This document shows, in pieces, positions 56,500 to 64,000 of a DNA stretch of 64,000 bases; position 1 is the first letter of the stretch, and each line of letters opens with the position of its first letter. This DNA comes from Catonia carolina (lineage: Eukaryota; Arthropoda; Insecta; Hemiptera; Achilidae), in contig JAQMRL010000001.1 of the NCBI GenBank assembly GCA_035578175.1, forward strand, positions 184,089,283 through 184,153,282, in the 5' to 3' direction. The position numbers and the translations under genes are program-made. The notes under the pieces were generated by a model that saw nothing but the letters and a program-made list of their open reading frames with translations, did no database searches and was not told where the DNA came from.

Positions 56500-59134
56500 A
56501 CGCACCCACGCACGCACGCACGCACGCACGCACACACACTAAGTTGAACTATTTAGCCTATACACTACAGTTAGGTGTTTTTAAGGTACTGTATTGCCTA
56601 TATATAGTATTGAGAAAGTGTACCTTGAACACTTCTTAAAGCTCTTCTTCCTTCTTAGCCCACACACACAATTGTGTTTTGCTATTTAAAAGGGAAAATT
56701 ATAAAAGGAAAAATCACCTGTAGAAACTATACAGTGTAGTACACGATATTTTGTCTCAGATTAGTGAACAGCCTAATAACAAATGAACGTGAAATAACAT
56801 CCATTTCCGTTAGAGGTATCACAGATTCTCATCGATAACACAATCCTTACTGAATATTATCTCAGATTTTATAAGCCATATTTGTAGTGACTACTTGCAG
56901 GCATGTAATAGTGTACTGGCTAAATAAGGGAACACAATTCCACCAAAAGTGTTTTATTTACAGACACAGTACGGCATCGTCCTCAGTTGCTTTATAAGGA
57001 ACGAAAGTTACACAATGTGCCTTGGGACAAAATATAAGCAATAAGATAATTTACTGTATTTAATTTAAATATGTTGCAGTACTTTACATAACAAACTGCA
57101 TATAGTAGTAGTGCACTGAGTAAGCAATTATAATCGGTCTCTAACTCGGTGGTCTTTTACATTGAACAGCCTCTTGAAAAAAATAACTTGTATCTTAGTC
57201 TTATCATGAAGTCTTATCTCACTCAATAATTTCAGACCAATTGGTCACAAGTTCAGTATAATTGATTTATGTAGGAAACTAATTGTACAATATCTAATAT
57301 TATTAAAAGGATTCTGTTCGTATGAACTTCTTCATGTATTATTATTTCTTCCTTAGTTCCTTTAAACCTGAAGTTCAGTTGTACCTCAGGGTAAACCGTA
57401 AATTATTCCTTTAATTTATTACGGATTTTAACTGTCTGTATTTTTTTTTGTGTAAATATTACACAAAAAAGTAATCAAAGAGTAAGTGATTTGAATATGA
57501 TTAAAGAACAGATAACGGTGTTAAAGGAAATAGGATTAGAAATGCACAATTCCAAAACTAAAGCGATGGAAAAAATTAACAATGAAATCGGAGGAGTAGG
57601 ATGGATGAATATATAAGAAAAGTAAAATTGAACGTGCATCTGAGGATGTAGGTTTCTATTAGGAAAAAGGATTAATGTGAGTAAATTTAAGATTTAATTT
57701 TTTCATTTAATGATTATTGTGGGATACGGGACAGTATCGGAGGTTTTAAACGTTTAGAAATTTTCCAGACCTTTTCGGGATTCGAACCCATTATCTTCTG
57801 ATTTGCAGTTGAGGATAATCTCATTCATAAACCATTACGCCTCAGAAGCTGGGCTAAGGAGTCCCGGAATAAGATAAAGACAGGAGAAGATTATTAATGA
57901 CGTTGCTTCTATAAGGGTGTTTGGAAGAGGTAGGTGCAAGATAGAAAAAACAGAGAAATGTGGAAGAAACCTACAAAAGCAATGTCAAATGTTAAAAGAA
58001 GGAAAATCAGGGATTAGTTACATTGCATAAATAAAATGAGTGTACGAGGGCGTATTGAAAAGTAATGCCGCCATCGCTAGAGCTATTATAATGATGGGCC
58101 AGGCATTCTCAAAAGTGGTTAGTCATGTACTGGAACTTTTTGTAAACAAGTCACCCTAGCGGCGATTCACAGCCGCAACCGAAAAATCCAAAACAATGCC
58201 ATCTGCCGGGAAAGTCATGATTACCTTTTTCTGGGATTGTGATGGTATCGCTCATATGGAGTTTTTGGAACTTAGCTGTAATGTCAACCCCCAACAATAT
58301 GTTACTCCTATCAAATCTGAGCGACGGCTGCGTAGTTTCATCCAGACAAAGAGTCAATTCTGCATCATGCAACGCTTGTCCTCACAAGTCTGAAAACGCG
58401 TACAGCACTAGAGAAGCTTAGATTTCAAGGCGTTTTACCTCATCCTCTTTATAGCCCAGATCTTGCGCCCTGTGACTTTTTCTCTTTCCGAAGCTTAAGG
58501 AACATCTCAAGAGCATGCATTCTCTTCGGATGAAGAGGTGATAGCGGAGGTGAGGAAATGGTGTGGTACGAAAACTTTAGACTTCTTCCAGGACGGACTT
58601 TTCCAAAGCATACGTTGGCGTACATGTGTCGCTGTTAACGGCGATTATGTGGAAAAGTAAAAGTATGAGGATTATGTGAAATATCGGTGAGTAGGGGACA
58701 GTTTAGTCTAAAATTTCACACTAATATGTAAACAATATATCCATTACTAATTAAGTTATAGCGATGGAGGTATTACTTTTTAATACAACCTCGTAAATTT
58801 TAAATCTACATTAACCAAAAAACAGTACTTCAAAAATCTTATTACTGTGACATTTTAGAGTTACTAAGTACATCATTAAAAAGGTAACTTGAATTGGACG
58901 AAAAAGAATATTCTCTGATAACTATGCGTATTAAAAATAAAATAAAATTTGTACAAATTATTTAAATTTATGTCCAAATAGGCTTAGACCTACCGGTTGT
59001 TGGCGCAGGAAAGTTGTAGGTAATTCCTTCAAATTCTAGAATGACGTCGTCGTCCATAGGTTTAGTATCATCCAAAGAATTCGATTCAATGTATCTATGC
59101 CTGTGTGGAGGTAATGGAATAGGATCATTATCAT
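37631..59134 (-). CDS. Corin-like protein: Frizzled CRD plus three LDLa repeats (gene span, partial)
   Basis: Eight exons join in frame on the minus strand: 59134-58994, 55077-54695, 49216-49087, 47710-47468, 46360-46244, 43995-43857, 39962-39868 and 37782-37631. The phases are 1,0,1,1,1,2,1. The first exons are acidic and then Ser/Thr/Pro-rich, like a cytoplasmic tail or stalk. No membrane segment was seen, and the start codon lies farther upstream. Next come one Frizzled CRD with all ten cysteines and three LDLa repeats, each with six cysteines and acidic calcium-site residues. That order fits the N-terminal half of corin-type membrane serine proteases. The second Frizzled domain, SRCR and protease were not found. 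The last exon either ends the protein at TAA 37633-37631 or splices at 37635/37634. Other Fz-LDLa proteins are possible. Confidence 0.8.
38104..39031 (+). mobile_element. Fold-back mariner derivative with long inverted arms
   Basis: It lies in a corin-like intron, flanked by TA at 38102-38103 and 39032-39033. The outer ends read GAGGTGTGGCTATTAAATAA and its inverse. The inverted arms are not just terminal repeats. 38104-38359 is the inverted copy, over 90% identical by eye, of 38771-39031, which encodes the C-terminal end of the transposase plus the 3' end. Between them, 38360-38770 is a single-copy middle piece of the transposase. Confidence 0.92.
38361..38976 (+). pseudogene. Mariner transposase, C-terminal two-thirds, degraded
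   Basis: It starts [20 protein letters not shown], where Gly of the TGDE block has become Cys. There is one stop at 38465-38467. It then reads [15 protein letters not shown] and [10 protein letters not shown] with the second Asp. A frame change near 38720 leads to [13 protein letters not shown], where the third catalytic Asp is Asn. It ends at 38976. The HTH half is missing, replaced by the inverted arm. It cannot be active. Confidence 0.88.
39200..39365 (+). mobile_element. SINE family A, second copy
   Basis: B-box GGGTTCGAATCCC at 39239-39251, body ACCGTCTGCATTGGCAGTAA and tail CGGACATAAAACC followed by an A-rich run. It matches the body and tail of 20011-20175. It lies in a corin-like intron. 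Confidence 0.7.
39868..39962 (-). CDS. Corin-like gene, LDLa repeat 2 (second part)
   Basis: 95 bp, phase 2 to 1, acceptor TTACAG and donor GTAAAG. It completes the repeat begun in the previous exon: [19 protein letters not shown] then [10 protein letters not shown]. The join reads GEFKCQSD across the junction, giving a standard six-cysteine repeat. Confidence 0.92.
40080..40315 (-). pseudogene. LINE 3'-terminal fragment
   Basis: Minus strand reads [13 protein letters not shown], then [20 protein letters not shown] and RW, like the GRPRKRW terminus of LINE ORF2. It is broken by stops. Confidence 0.5.
40900..41770. other. AT-rich intron with one SINE-like B-box
   Basis: GGGTTCGATTCCCGAATCCC near 40950-40969 is B-box-like, but a whole SINE is not evident. 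The open stretches at 40903-41202 and 41007-41246 overlap in different frames and show no domain. Confidence 0.3.
41775..42390 (-). pseudogene. LINE reverse transcriptase fragment
   Basis: 42386-42123 reads [20 protein letters not shown] (FADD changed to FTDD) and [12 protein letters not shown]. Below 42123, in other frames, are [20 protein letters not shown] and, after stops, AEMRFL-like and RNEDIRW-like remnants. The family is similar to the LINE at 31560. Confidence 0.65.
42441..42812 (-). repeat. CA-bearing dispersed repeat, copy 9 (internal fragment)
   Basis: Shares TCTACAACTTTTGTTTC, TATAATGCTTAGTTTAGCAG and ACAGAGCCTAGTTTAACGTG with the other reverse copies. It is more diverged, both ends are missing and there is no CA tract. 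Confidence 0.75.
43091..43285. repeat. GT/GC microsatellite cluster
   Basis: Nearly 200 bp of TG repeats mixed with CG and TGCG units. It produces long fake frames on both strands (Cys/Val or His/Thr). Unlike other long tracts here it is not inside a recognised copy of the CA-bearing repeat. Confidence 0.9.
43500..43580 (-). repeat. SINE-like remnant
   Basis: AGTAATCGAACCCAGGAC near 43529-43546 is a reverse B-box, followed by an anticodon-arm-like stretch (CCGTTTTGCAGTCTATCA). No tail was identified. Confidence 0.3.
43857..43995 (-). CDS. Corin-like gene, LDLa repeat 1
   Basis: 139 bp, phase 1 to 2, acceptor TTATAG and donor [25 protein letters not shown] then [17 protein letters not shown] has six cysteines and the D..DC..GEDE calcium cage of LDL-receptor class A repeats. 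The exon ends inside the next repeat (TKCDAGEFK). Confidence 0.92.
44520..44830 (-). pseudogene. LINE ORF2 C-terminal fragment
   Basis: About 100 open codons: [20 protein letters not shown], then [20 protein letters not shown]. This is the thumb region after the catalytic site of Jockey/CR1-type LINEs (W..H......I..LR). It is a fragment with no catalytic motif, in a corin-like intron. Confidence 0.6.
44831..46243. other. Corin-like intron, no feature seen
   Basis: AT-rich sequence with a short GT tract at 45688-45709. Nothing else was identified. Confidence 0.4.
46244..46360 (-). CDS. Corin-like gene, Frizzled CRD exon 2
   Basis: 117 bp, phase 1 to 1, acceptor TTATAG and donor GTACAT. It reads [14 protein letters not shown] and then [20 protein letters not shown]. 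It supplies the last three CRD cysteines, so the domain is complete across the two exons. Confidence 0.88.
46361..47467. other. Corin-like intron within the Frizzled domain
   Basis: AT-rich intron splitting the CRD coding. No mobile-element motif was recognised. Confidence 0.4.
47468..47710 (-). CDS. Corin-like gene, Frizzled CRD exon 1
   Basis: 243 bp, phase 1 to 1, acceptor TTCCAG and donor GTATGT. It reads [20 protein letters not shown] and onward to PCRKACK, with seven of the ten CRD cysteines, including the C(x7)C start and CSLLEPEC. Frizzled CRDs bind lipidated Wnts in receptors. In corin they help recognise the prohormone substrate. Confidence 0.9.
47868..48185 (+). mobile_element. 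SINE family B, plus copy
   Basis: The tRNA-like head has A-box TTGGTCTAGAGGTAAAG and a B-box GGTTCAAATCC at 47943-47953. The palindrome AATCAGCTGTTTAACAGCTG sits between them. The body of about 230 bp matches the minus copy at 26666-26943 in reverse, and it ends ATTAAAGATTACAAAAAAAT. The frame at 47934-48197 is part of the repeat. Confidence 0.85.
48588..48765 (+). mobile_element. SINE family C, copy 1
   Basis: The tRNA-like head has TGGCACAATGATTAGTGTGC and the B-box GGTTCAATTCC. The body runs AAACCCACCAGTCC, AGTAGTCAATAATGA and TTTACTGATGTGACTTA. It shares this body with 49468-49655. Confidence 0.7.
49087..49216 (-). CDS. Corin-like gene, Ser/Thr/Pro stalk exon
   Basis: 130 bp, phase 0 to phase 1, acceptor TTTCAG and donor GTAAGA. 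It reads [20 protein letters not shown], then [13 protein letters not shown] and ends NQSE. It looks like an O-glycosylated extracellular stalk before the Frizzled domain. Confidence 0.75.
49468..49655 (+). mobile_element. SINE family C, copy 2
   Basis: The head has GTAGTGGTTAGCATGCTAGC and a B-box GGATTTGATTTCC. The body (AAACCCACCGATAC, AGTAGTTGCTAATGACC, GTTGATGTGACTTT) is followed by a run of A at 49639-49650. It is adjacent to the LINE insertion. Confidence 0.75.
50196..53027 (-). CDS. LINE ORF2: endonuclease and reverse transcriptase
   Basis: About 943 codons without a stop. Residues 1-230 are an APE-type endonuclease: [24 protein letters not shown] and the late HHPALVSD. Residues 400-720 are the reverse transcriptase: [69 protein letters not shown] and the catalytic [12 protein letters not shown]. 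All key Asp residues are present. The frame stays open upstream of 53027 to about 53070 ([11 protein letters not shown]) with no early ATG. The true start is therefore unclear and may depend on reinitiation after ORF1. The intact frame suggests a recent insertion. The clade is judged from motif style only. Confidence 0.93.
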   Translation of the reverse strand: MYYQNVRGLRTKTKDFYLSILNESYDVIVLTETWLNDKINDGELFDDRYLVFRCDRDYDLTGLSRSRGVLIEVQKSNPCIKVTLSNVSAQEKYECVQVKLLLPGYTVYLAAVYFSPYSDLSDFTNFLEELENNINLVHSDNIIVGDFNLGEINSPNYRLENGSSKAKRLYNTMSLLNLNKCNNVFNAYGKQLDLILSSVSMVTRREIYPVLEEDLHHPALVSDIELPKVSRFAPSNISYRNYKRANFFQLYQMLKLSNWDILYTFNDINLAVDCFYNFLYKAIYASVPECKKVIKSKYPTWFDRRLIQKIKLKNKLSRKRKFSHYYENRFRQLRACLKWEISQAYKNYIEMLQDDVHSNIKHFWNFVNNKRANRSEQSVFVTGNQGLKEEEVAQGFADYFCSVFEGQNLVNNTPPPPENLNVKVGLDLISLESVNENDVTEAVRKLKPTKSSGPDNIPPYIIKGCADILIKPIQCLCNLSLRTNTFPTKWKVARITPIFKSGNRNEVSNYRPIAIINSLAKVFEHIIHSKIFKQVKGLISPVQHGFMPGRSTVTNLLKFMQDVSYMLDNRLRTNVIYLDFKKAFDRVNHDILLMKMEKIGFTKNLILFFNSYLKNRSLYVRFRNNCSRNFSNSMGVPQGSKLGSLLFLLLINDLPLSVHNSVCILFADDMKLYKHIYNFDDCKLLQKDLYNVYLWCEKNHLELNINKCKYMIFSNQINFHIFDYSVKNEKLVLVHEIRDLGVLIDSKLTFKRHIHMIVNNGYRLLGFIFRNTKQFDGIEVSIRLFEALVRSRLEYAAIVWNPHHRNYIDSIEKIQNRLLRLLYYKKYGMPCPLGFSMETMRRIFDIQSLEVRRNVMCMQFLYKILNNKVDLEDIVKNIFYYVPFVRSRTFNLFYLPKVNTVQYSNTFLIRTLSFFNKFNLELDPFFDNYKQFSSKCYQALSNQ
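53170..53529 (-). CDS. LINE ORF1, C-terminal part (truncated)
   Basis: 119 codons beginning [20 protein letters not shown] and [17 protein letters not shown], then a basic C-terminus. This resembles the RNA-chaperone-like C-terminal domain of insect LINE ORF1 proteins. The coding sequence is cut off just upstream of IESMIDVC, so the Met is internal, not a natural start. It is translated in the same direction as ORF2. Confidence 0.75.
   Translation of the reverse strand: MIDVCHRLRKTNNRPTPGIIVRFVRRLDKEKVLEKRRIKRNLSTRDLGFNTDTPVNVNQSLAPGRRVLFAKTKLVKNEFKCKYLWIDRSGKIKIRKDEQSRVFIVSSDEELSKVKEALK
53541..54694. other. Corin-like intron, no feature seen
   Basis: AT-rich intron between the LINE and the 54695 exon. 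No repeat family or coding frame was recognised. Confidence 0.4.
54695..55077 (-). CDS. Corin-like gene, hydrophilic exon
   Basis: 383 bp, phase 1 to phase 0, acceptor TTCCAG and donor GTATGA. It starts [16 protein letters not shown] and continues as charged, Ser/Thr-rich sequence ending HKYGEYQ. No domain is recognised. The internal Met is in frame but is not needed as a start, because the exon joins cleanly to 58994-59134. Confidence 0.7.
55078..56100. other. Corin-like intron, no feature seen
   Basis: AT-rich intron. A short direct repetition, CTTTCCGTAATTCCAACTTT and TCCGTAACTTCCGTAATTC, occurs at about 55730-55770. Nothing else was found. Confidence 0.4.
56102..56215 (+). mobile_element. 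SINE family A, 5'-truncated copy
   Basis: Begins GCGGGGTCCCATGTTCGGTT with B-box-like GTTCGGTTCCC, then TTTTTCATTTCTCATGTTC. The tail is AGTCTGACGTAAAAAATAT. It resembles 20040-20175 without the A-box. Confidence 0.5.
56471..56540. repeat. CA/CG-mixed microsatellite
   Basis: CACACA and CGCACG units over about 70 bp, not inside a recognised copy of the CA-bearing repeat. Confidence 0.85.
57480..57680 (+). pseudogene. Possible LINE reverse transcriptase scrap
   Basis: [16 protein letters not shown] at about 57520-57568 resembles the segment after the catalytic site (GL.IN..KTK.M) of insect LINEs. Only this short block is recognisable. Confidence 0.35.
57760..57850 (-). repeat. SINE-like remnant
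   Basis: GGGATTCGAACCCATTATC near 57778-57796 is a reverse B-box. CATAAACCATTACGCC follows as a reverse A-box-like motif. The length fits a tRNA-like head on the minus strand. The body is not identified. Confidence 0.4.
58045..58793 (+). mobile_element. Internally deleted mariner-like element
   Basis: 749 bp flanked by TA (58043-58044 and 58794-58795). The ends CGAGGGCGTATTGAAAAGTA and the inverse of CGAGGTTGTATTAAAAAGTA match at most positions. The coding remnants on the plus strand are [20 protein letters not shown], then [19 protein letters not shown] and a C-terminal NGDYVEK-like end near 58650. The HTH half and the HDNAPAH block are deleted or scrambled. It lies in a corin-like intron about 200 bp from the 58994 exon. 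Confidence 0.85.
58994..59134 (-). CDS. Corin-like gene, N-terminal exon
   Basis: 141 bp, phase 1 at both ends, acceptor TTTTCAG and donor GTAGGT. It encodes an acidic, Pro-rich segment ([14 protein letters not shown], then [17 protein letters not shown]). It has no cysteines and no membrane segment, so I infer it is cytoplasmic. The exon with the start codon was not found upstream. The short G that begins the split codon must come from it. Confidence 0.7.
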
Positions 59135-59197
59135 CTGAAAATAAAAATAATTTTTTTTCAATATTTCTATGTATTAAGAAAAAGAAATAATACATTT

Positions 59198-59308
59198 TAC
59201 TTTCTCTTGATACGAACATATAGAAAGGAAAATGTTGTTTTCATGTTGATTTTTCGAAATCGAGTTTTCAATGGATGTAGACGTTTTCACACCCCCTTAA
59301 CCCAAAAG
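59198..59308 (-). repeat. CA-bearing dispersed repeat, copy 10 (terminal fragment)
   Basis: Begins TACTTTCTCTTGATACG and runs to the CCCCTTAACCCAAAA block. It covers only the terminal 110 bp of the family, in reverse orientation, and lies about 30 bp from the start of copy 11 in the opposite orientation. Confidence 0.8.
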
Positions 59309-59339
59309 CTAAAAATGCACACAACGTTTAAAAAAAAAA

Positions 59340-60370
<1,031 letters not shown>

Positions 60371-61450
60371 ATAACTTAAAATTATAAAACGCAGTAGGCA
60401 ATTTGTGTTTAATTGTTTATCTGACACTTAGTTTAGCGTCAAATTAATATTATAATTTTTTTTATTTGTTTGTTGAAATCGATTGATTTTGTGACGTTTA
60501 CTTGTCTAGCTATGTTAAATTATAAATTGTGTCCAGAGACTATGATTATTAAAATTGATTTAATAACATAATATAAATTTTAATAAACTACTTCGAATAA
60601 TTTCTGTTTAGATTTAATTCTGCAGAATTTACTATTTTGTTGTGGATAAATAAATAGTAGCCTAAAAAAATTTGCCATACACATTAGTGTGTTTTGCCAA
60701 AAGACATGTTATCAGATGTATTTCTAAGGAATGAAAAATGACAAAATGCGTTGGTACTACATGGTCTGTAAACGTGTAACAATCTTTCAAAACCGAACAA
60801 CTTTCAAAATCACAATATTCATTTTAATTAGTTGTGTGTCACATTTCTGTGTTCTTTTTCAATATGTCACGTTATTTATAAAATTGTGACACTATTAAAA
60901 ATGTCCAATACTATGCAAAAACTAGTTTTATTAAGATTTAAGCGTAGATGTAAGATAATTTTTCCTGTGTTTGTGTAGGCCTGTATAGTTTCAAAATGAA
61001 CTATAGTAGGTTACACCCAAAACTAAACTACAACGCTTTCATATAAATGAATATAATATATTTTTGTTGCATTAGTATTATAACATTTGCTTTTGATGTG
61101 TAATAAATACAATATTAATTTTTACAATTTTTTTATTATCCTCCATTAAAAGAAATTTAAAATTCAAAATTGATACACTGTAAAACCGGAGTCCTCCCCG
61201 TAGTCCTGGTTTCAATCATTTCAGAGAAAGGGGTAAGTAAATTAAAAAACAAAATTTTAAGGAAAATTCATGGTATGAAAATGGATTGTAGTATTAGTTA
61301 AGAAAATCAGAAGAAATTTCTTATAAAGTTTTTGAAAAAATATAGAATACTATCAGGAAAAGAAGATCATAATTTTACGGACATGTATGGAATGATTGGA
61401 AAAAATCAATAAAAAAATTATCAAAATTTTATGAAAATAGAATAAAAAAA
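60371..61450. other. Spacer between two repeat copies, no feature seen
   Basis: AT-rich sequence with no coding or repeat structure recognised. Confidence 0.4.
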
Positions 61451-62222
61451 TCTGGTGTGAAACACTCACAAAACTTTCTCTTGCCAATGCAAATAATTAA
61501 TAATAAACCTAACATTATTAATAAAATATTAGAAATAAACAAAAACTAACCTCAAAAACATAACCTTATTTTAATCATGAGTGAATGACGCAAAATGAAA
61601 ATCGAACTCAATTTGACTTAAAAAAACGGAAAATCACACTTTCACGCTAAATTAGGCTCTGTAGAGAAAAATTCTCTAAATAAAAGTTGTAGATCTCTTA
61701 ATTTTCTATAAATTTTATTATATACACTTTTGTCGGAAAGTGCATACTAAGGCCGAAATCTTAAAAAAATCAATTTTGCACACGTTTTCGTGAGAAAAAA
61801 CAGAAAATCGCTAATTACCGCTAAACTAAACGTTATACAAAAAAATGTTTGAAATAAAAGTTGTAGAATTTTTAATTCTCTACAACTTTTATTATATAAA
61901 TTTTTGCGATAAATTGCATATTAAAGCCGTAATCTTAAAAAAACTATGTTTTTACGTAAAAACAGCCCCACCCAGAATTTCAGCAAACATGGCGTCTACC
62001 CTATCTTTTAGAGAATAAAAAATTGAGTAAATGAGGTGATTTTTAAAAAAATCGTAGGACCAGTTTTTGAGAAAATCGCAAAAAAGTGAAAAATTATACG
62101 AATAAACTACTACTTCCGGTTGACCGATTTTGATGAAAATGTTCGTGTCGGGTCCGGTAGTGGTAGGTAACTTAAGTTTTAAGTTTCAAGTTCGTACAAT
62201 GTTCCATTCTTGAGATATTCTG

Positions 62223-62293
<71 letters not shown>

Positions 62294-62481
62294 ACACACA
62301 CACGCACGCACGCACACGCACACACACAGACACAGACACACACACAGACCAATCGTTAAAAACATGTTTTTTGGGTTCAGGGGGTCTGAAAACGTATAGA
62401 TCCGGTGAAAACTCGATTTCGAAAAATCGACATGAAAACAATACTTTCTTTCCTATATATTCATATAGGCAAGAGAAAGTA
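61451..62481 (+). repeat. CA-bearing dispersed repeat, copy 12 (full length, expanded tract)
   Basis: 1031 bp with canonical ends. The tract at 62226-62345 is about 120 bp but impure (CATA, CGCA and CAGA interruptions). It shares with copy 11 the variants GATAAATTGCATATTAAAGC and CAATGTTCCATTCTTGAG. Confidence 0.94.
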
Positions 62482-64000
62482 AAAACACGAATAATTTTAA
62501 GAAAATCGAAAAGAATTTAAAAATATTAAATACTCGTATATCAAAAAATTAATCAAAGACGAGGAAACTATTAGAAAACAATTTATGAGTCAGGATTACC
62601 AGAGAAAAGAAAAACCTGAATCACAAAAATCGACAGAAGAAGGAAAACAAATAGAATGAAAGAATGAATTAGTTTCGGAAAATAAAGAAGTTTTACCTAT
62701 TTAGACACGATTTCTAGTAGGCCTAGTTGAAACGCAAAAAATAACATAGTTAGGCCTTCACATAACAATTTTACGCTCAAAAACATTCTAACTTTTAAAA
62801 AACCGTTGATCTTCCCACAAATAAAACATTTTGTGACTTATTTTCACAATATATTGGTAATAAAATAGTGTGTGCTACAGAATTAGATAGCTACAAAACA
62901 ATTTTCAGAAGTAGTTTATTAAGGCAGTTAAATTTTAAGTAGTAATGAGCTTGGTTAATGAAGGCGGTATTATTGGTAACATTGGAGAAAATTTGTGAAG
63001 CTGAGCTCTTGTTTGAAATATCGGGCTATAAAAAAATTTTGATTTACGTTGAACATTGTGGAAGGAGTGCACAAAAAGGTTAAAAAATCTACAATTTTGT
63101 ACATGAGTTTTTTAATCGACTTGTAAATTTGTACTAATTTTTTTTTTATTGAGTGATGATGCCTATATAATTTCATGTGAAAACCGCTTGAAAATCAGAT
63201 TGTTCTAAAAATATTATAGGCAAAAAATTGTTAAGTAACACGGTCAAATGAGCATTACAAATACAAATATTAAAGAAATTTAGAAATGACAATATTTTAC
63301 ATAGTAGGCTTACTCTTTCATTACTAATTTCAGTTAGCAGCATTTGTGACTTACTGTAAAAATGCATTAAAATTGAACAATTTTATTTGGAGTTGACCAC
63401 ATGAATTTATTACAGCCGTTGTTGATACAGTATCAAAATCTATTTTAAATTGAGAAAAATATTGTACTTTTTGAAGATCAACGAGAAAGTTGGTTCGGTT
63501 TGCTTACTATTTATATGTGTATTGTTACGATTAACGTAACCTGTTTCTTGATATATCTTATCCAATACGAAAAGAACCGTAGGAAATGTGAAAGGCTTAT
63601 AAGTCCGGACATAACTTATATTTCAATATATGCTTTAGTGCATTATAAGTCACGACTTCGAAAAAGTTTTTACTGTTTCTTGTGTGTAGGTGGTAATCGT
63701 TGTGGTTCGTTGCAATAACAATCTCATAAACTAATAAAACAATAATAATTCTTTTGCCGTGTATTTTTACTGAATATTGTTAACTTTATTCGAAAATCAC
63801 GCCAGAGGATAACAGTATTATAATTAAAATTTTTTATTTCATAAGTTTTAGGATGACTTAAGAATGCATGGCCACCTCTCCTTTCCCAATCTGCATGCGC
63901 GCGCACGTTACTCATTTTACAACAAAAACTATCAGTCAGATTGGGCTGAAACTTAAAACTAAGGTCCTCTTCAACCAGCTCCTGAGAATTTTTTGGAATC
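62482..64000. other. Right-end stretch, no firm gene
   Basis: AT-rich. The corin-like start exon was sought here and not found. The minus-strand frame at 63915-63724 (MSNVRAHADWERRGGH onwards) starts with plausible codons but soon becomes AT-rich. It has no partner exon and could be part of a repeat. Confidence 0.35.

Noticed and set aside
63724..63915. Minus-strand frame as the missing first exon of the corin-like gene
   Set aside because: No donor in the needed phase and no membrane segment. The sequence soon becomes AT-rich low complexity.

Overview
The window looks like a piece of an AT-rich, repeat-laden insect genome. The evidence is spliced genes with GT/AG introns, many LINE, SINE and Tc1/mariner/pogo remnants, and long CA/GT microsatellites. 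A hemipteran is my guess from the overall repeat style, but nothing here proves the order. No bacterial-type operons, rRNA genes, canonical tRNA genes or CRISPR arrays were seen.

Two host genes run on the minus strand. Positions 25040 down to 1222 hold the first six coding exons of the mitochondrial outer-membrane assembly protein SAM50 (SAMM50). It begins MGTVHAK, continues through the POTRA domain, and reaches the first beta-barrel strands. All six exons join in frame, and the C-terminal half lies off the left end or was not found. Positions 59134 down to 37631 hold seven or more exons of a corin-like protein: an acidic and Ser/Thr-rich N-terminal part, one complete Frizzled cysteine-rich domain, then three LDL-receptor class A repeats. 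No second Frizzled domain, SRCR or protease exon was found on that strand. A single-exon plus-strand gene (20322-20915) lies antisense inside SAMM50 intron 1. It encodes a small basic protein with a linker-histone-like (H15) N-terminus.

The rest is mostly mobile DNA. The clearest unit is a pogo/Tigger-type DNA transposon (6113-10386) with perfect 25 bp inverted ends and four transposase-site-like motifs at each end. Its transposase ORF is split by a nested mariner (8589-9912) with its own TA duplication. A second mariner derivative (38104-39031) has its left part replaced by an inverted copy of its right end, giving a fold-back element. A roughly 0.93 kb family, present as 12 full or partial copies in both orientations, carries a CA/GT microsatellite at one fixed internal site; the tract ranges from a few to 62 units. 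A near-intact LINE (about 49787-53540) sits in a corin-like intron. Numerous decayed LINE and mariner pieces and at least three tRNA-derived SINE families fill other introns and the roughly 12.6 kb between the two genes.

Apart from the two genes and the H15-like gene, I found little that looks like host coding sequence. Long stretches are plain AT-rich intron.
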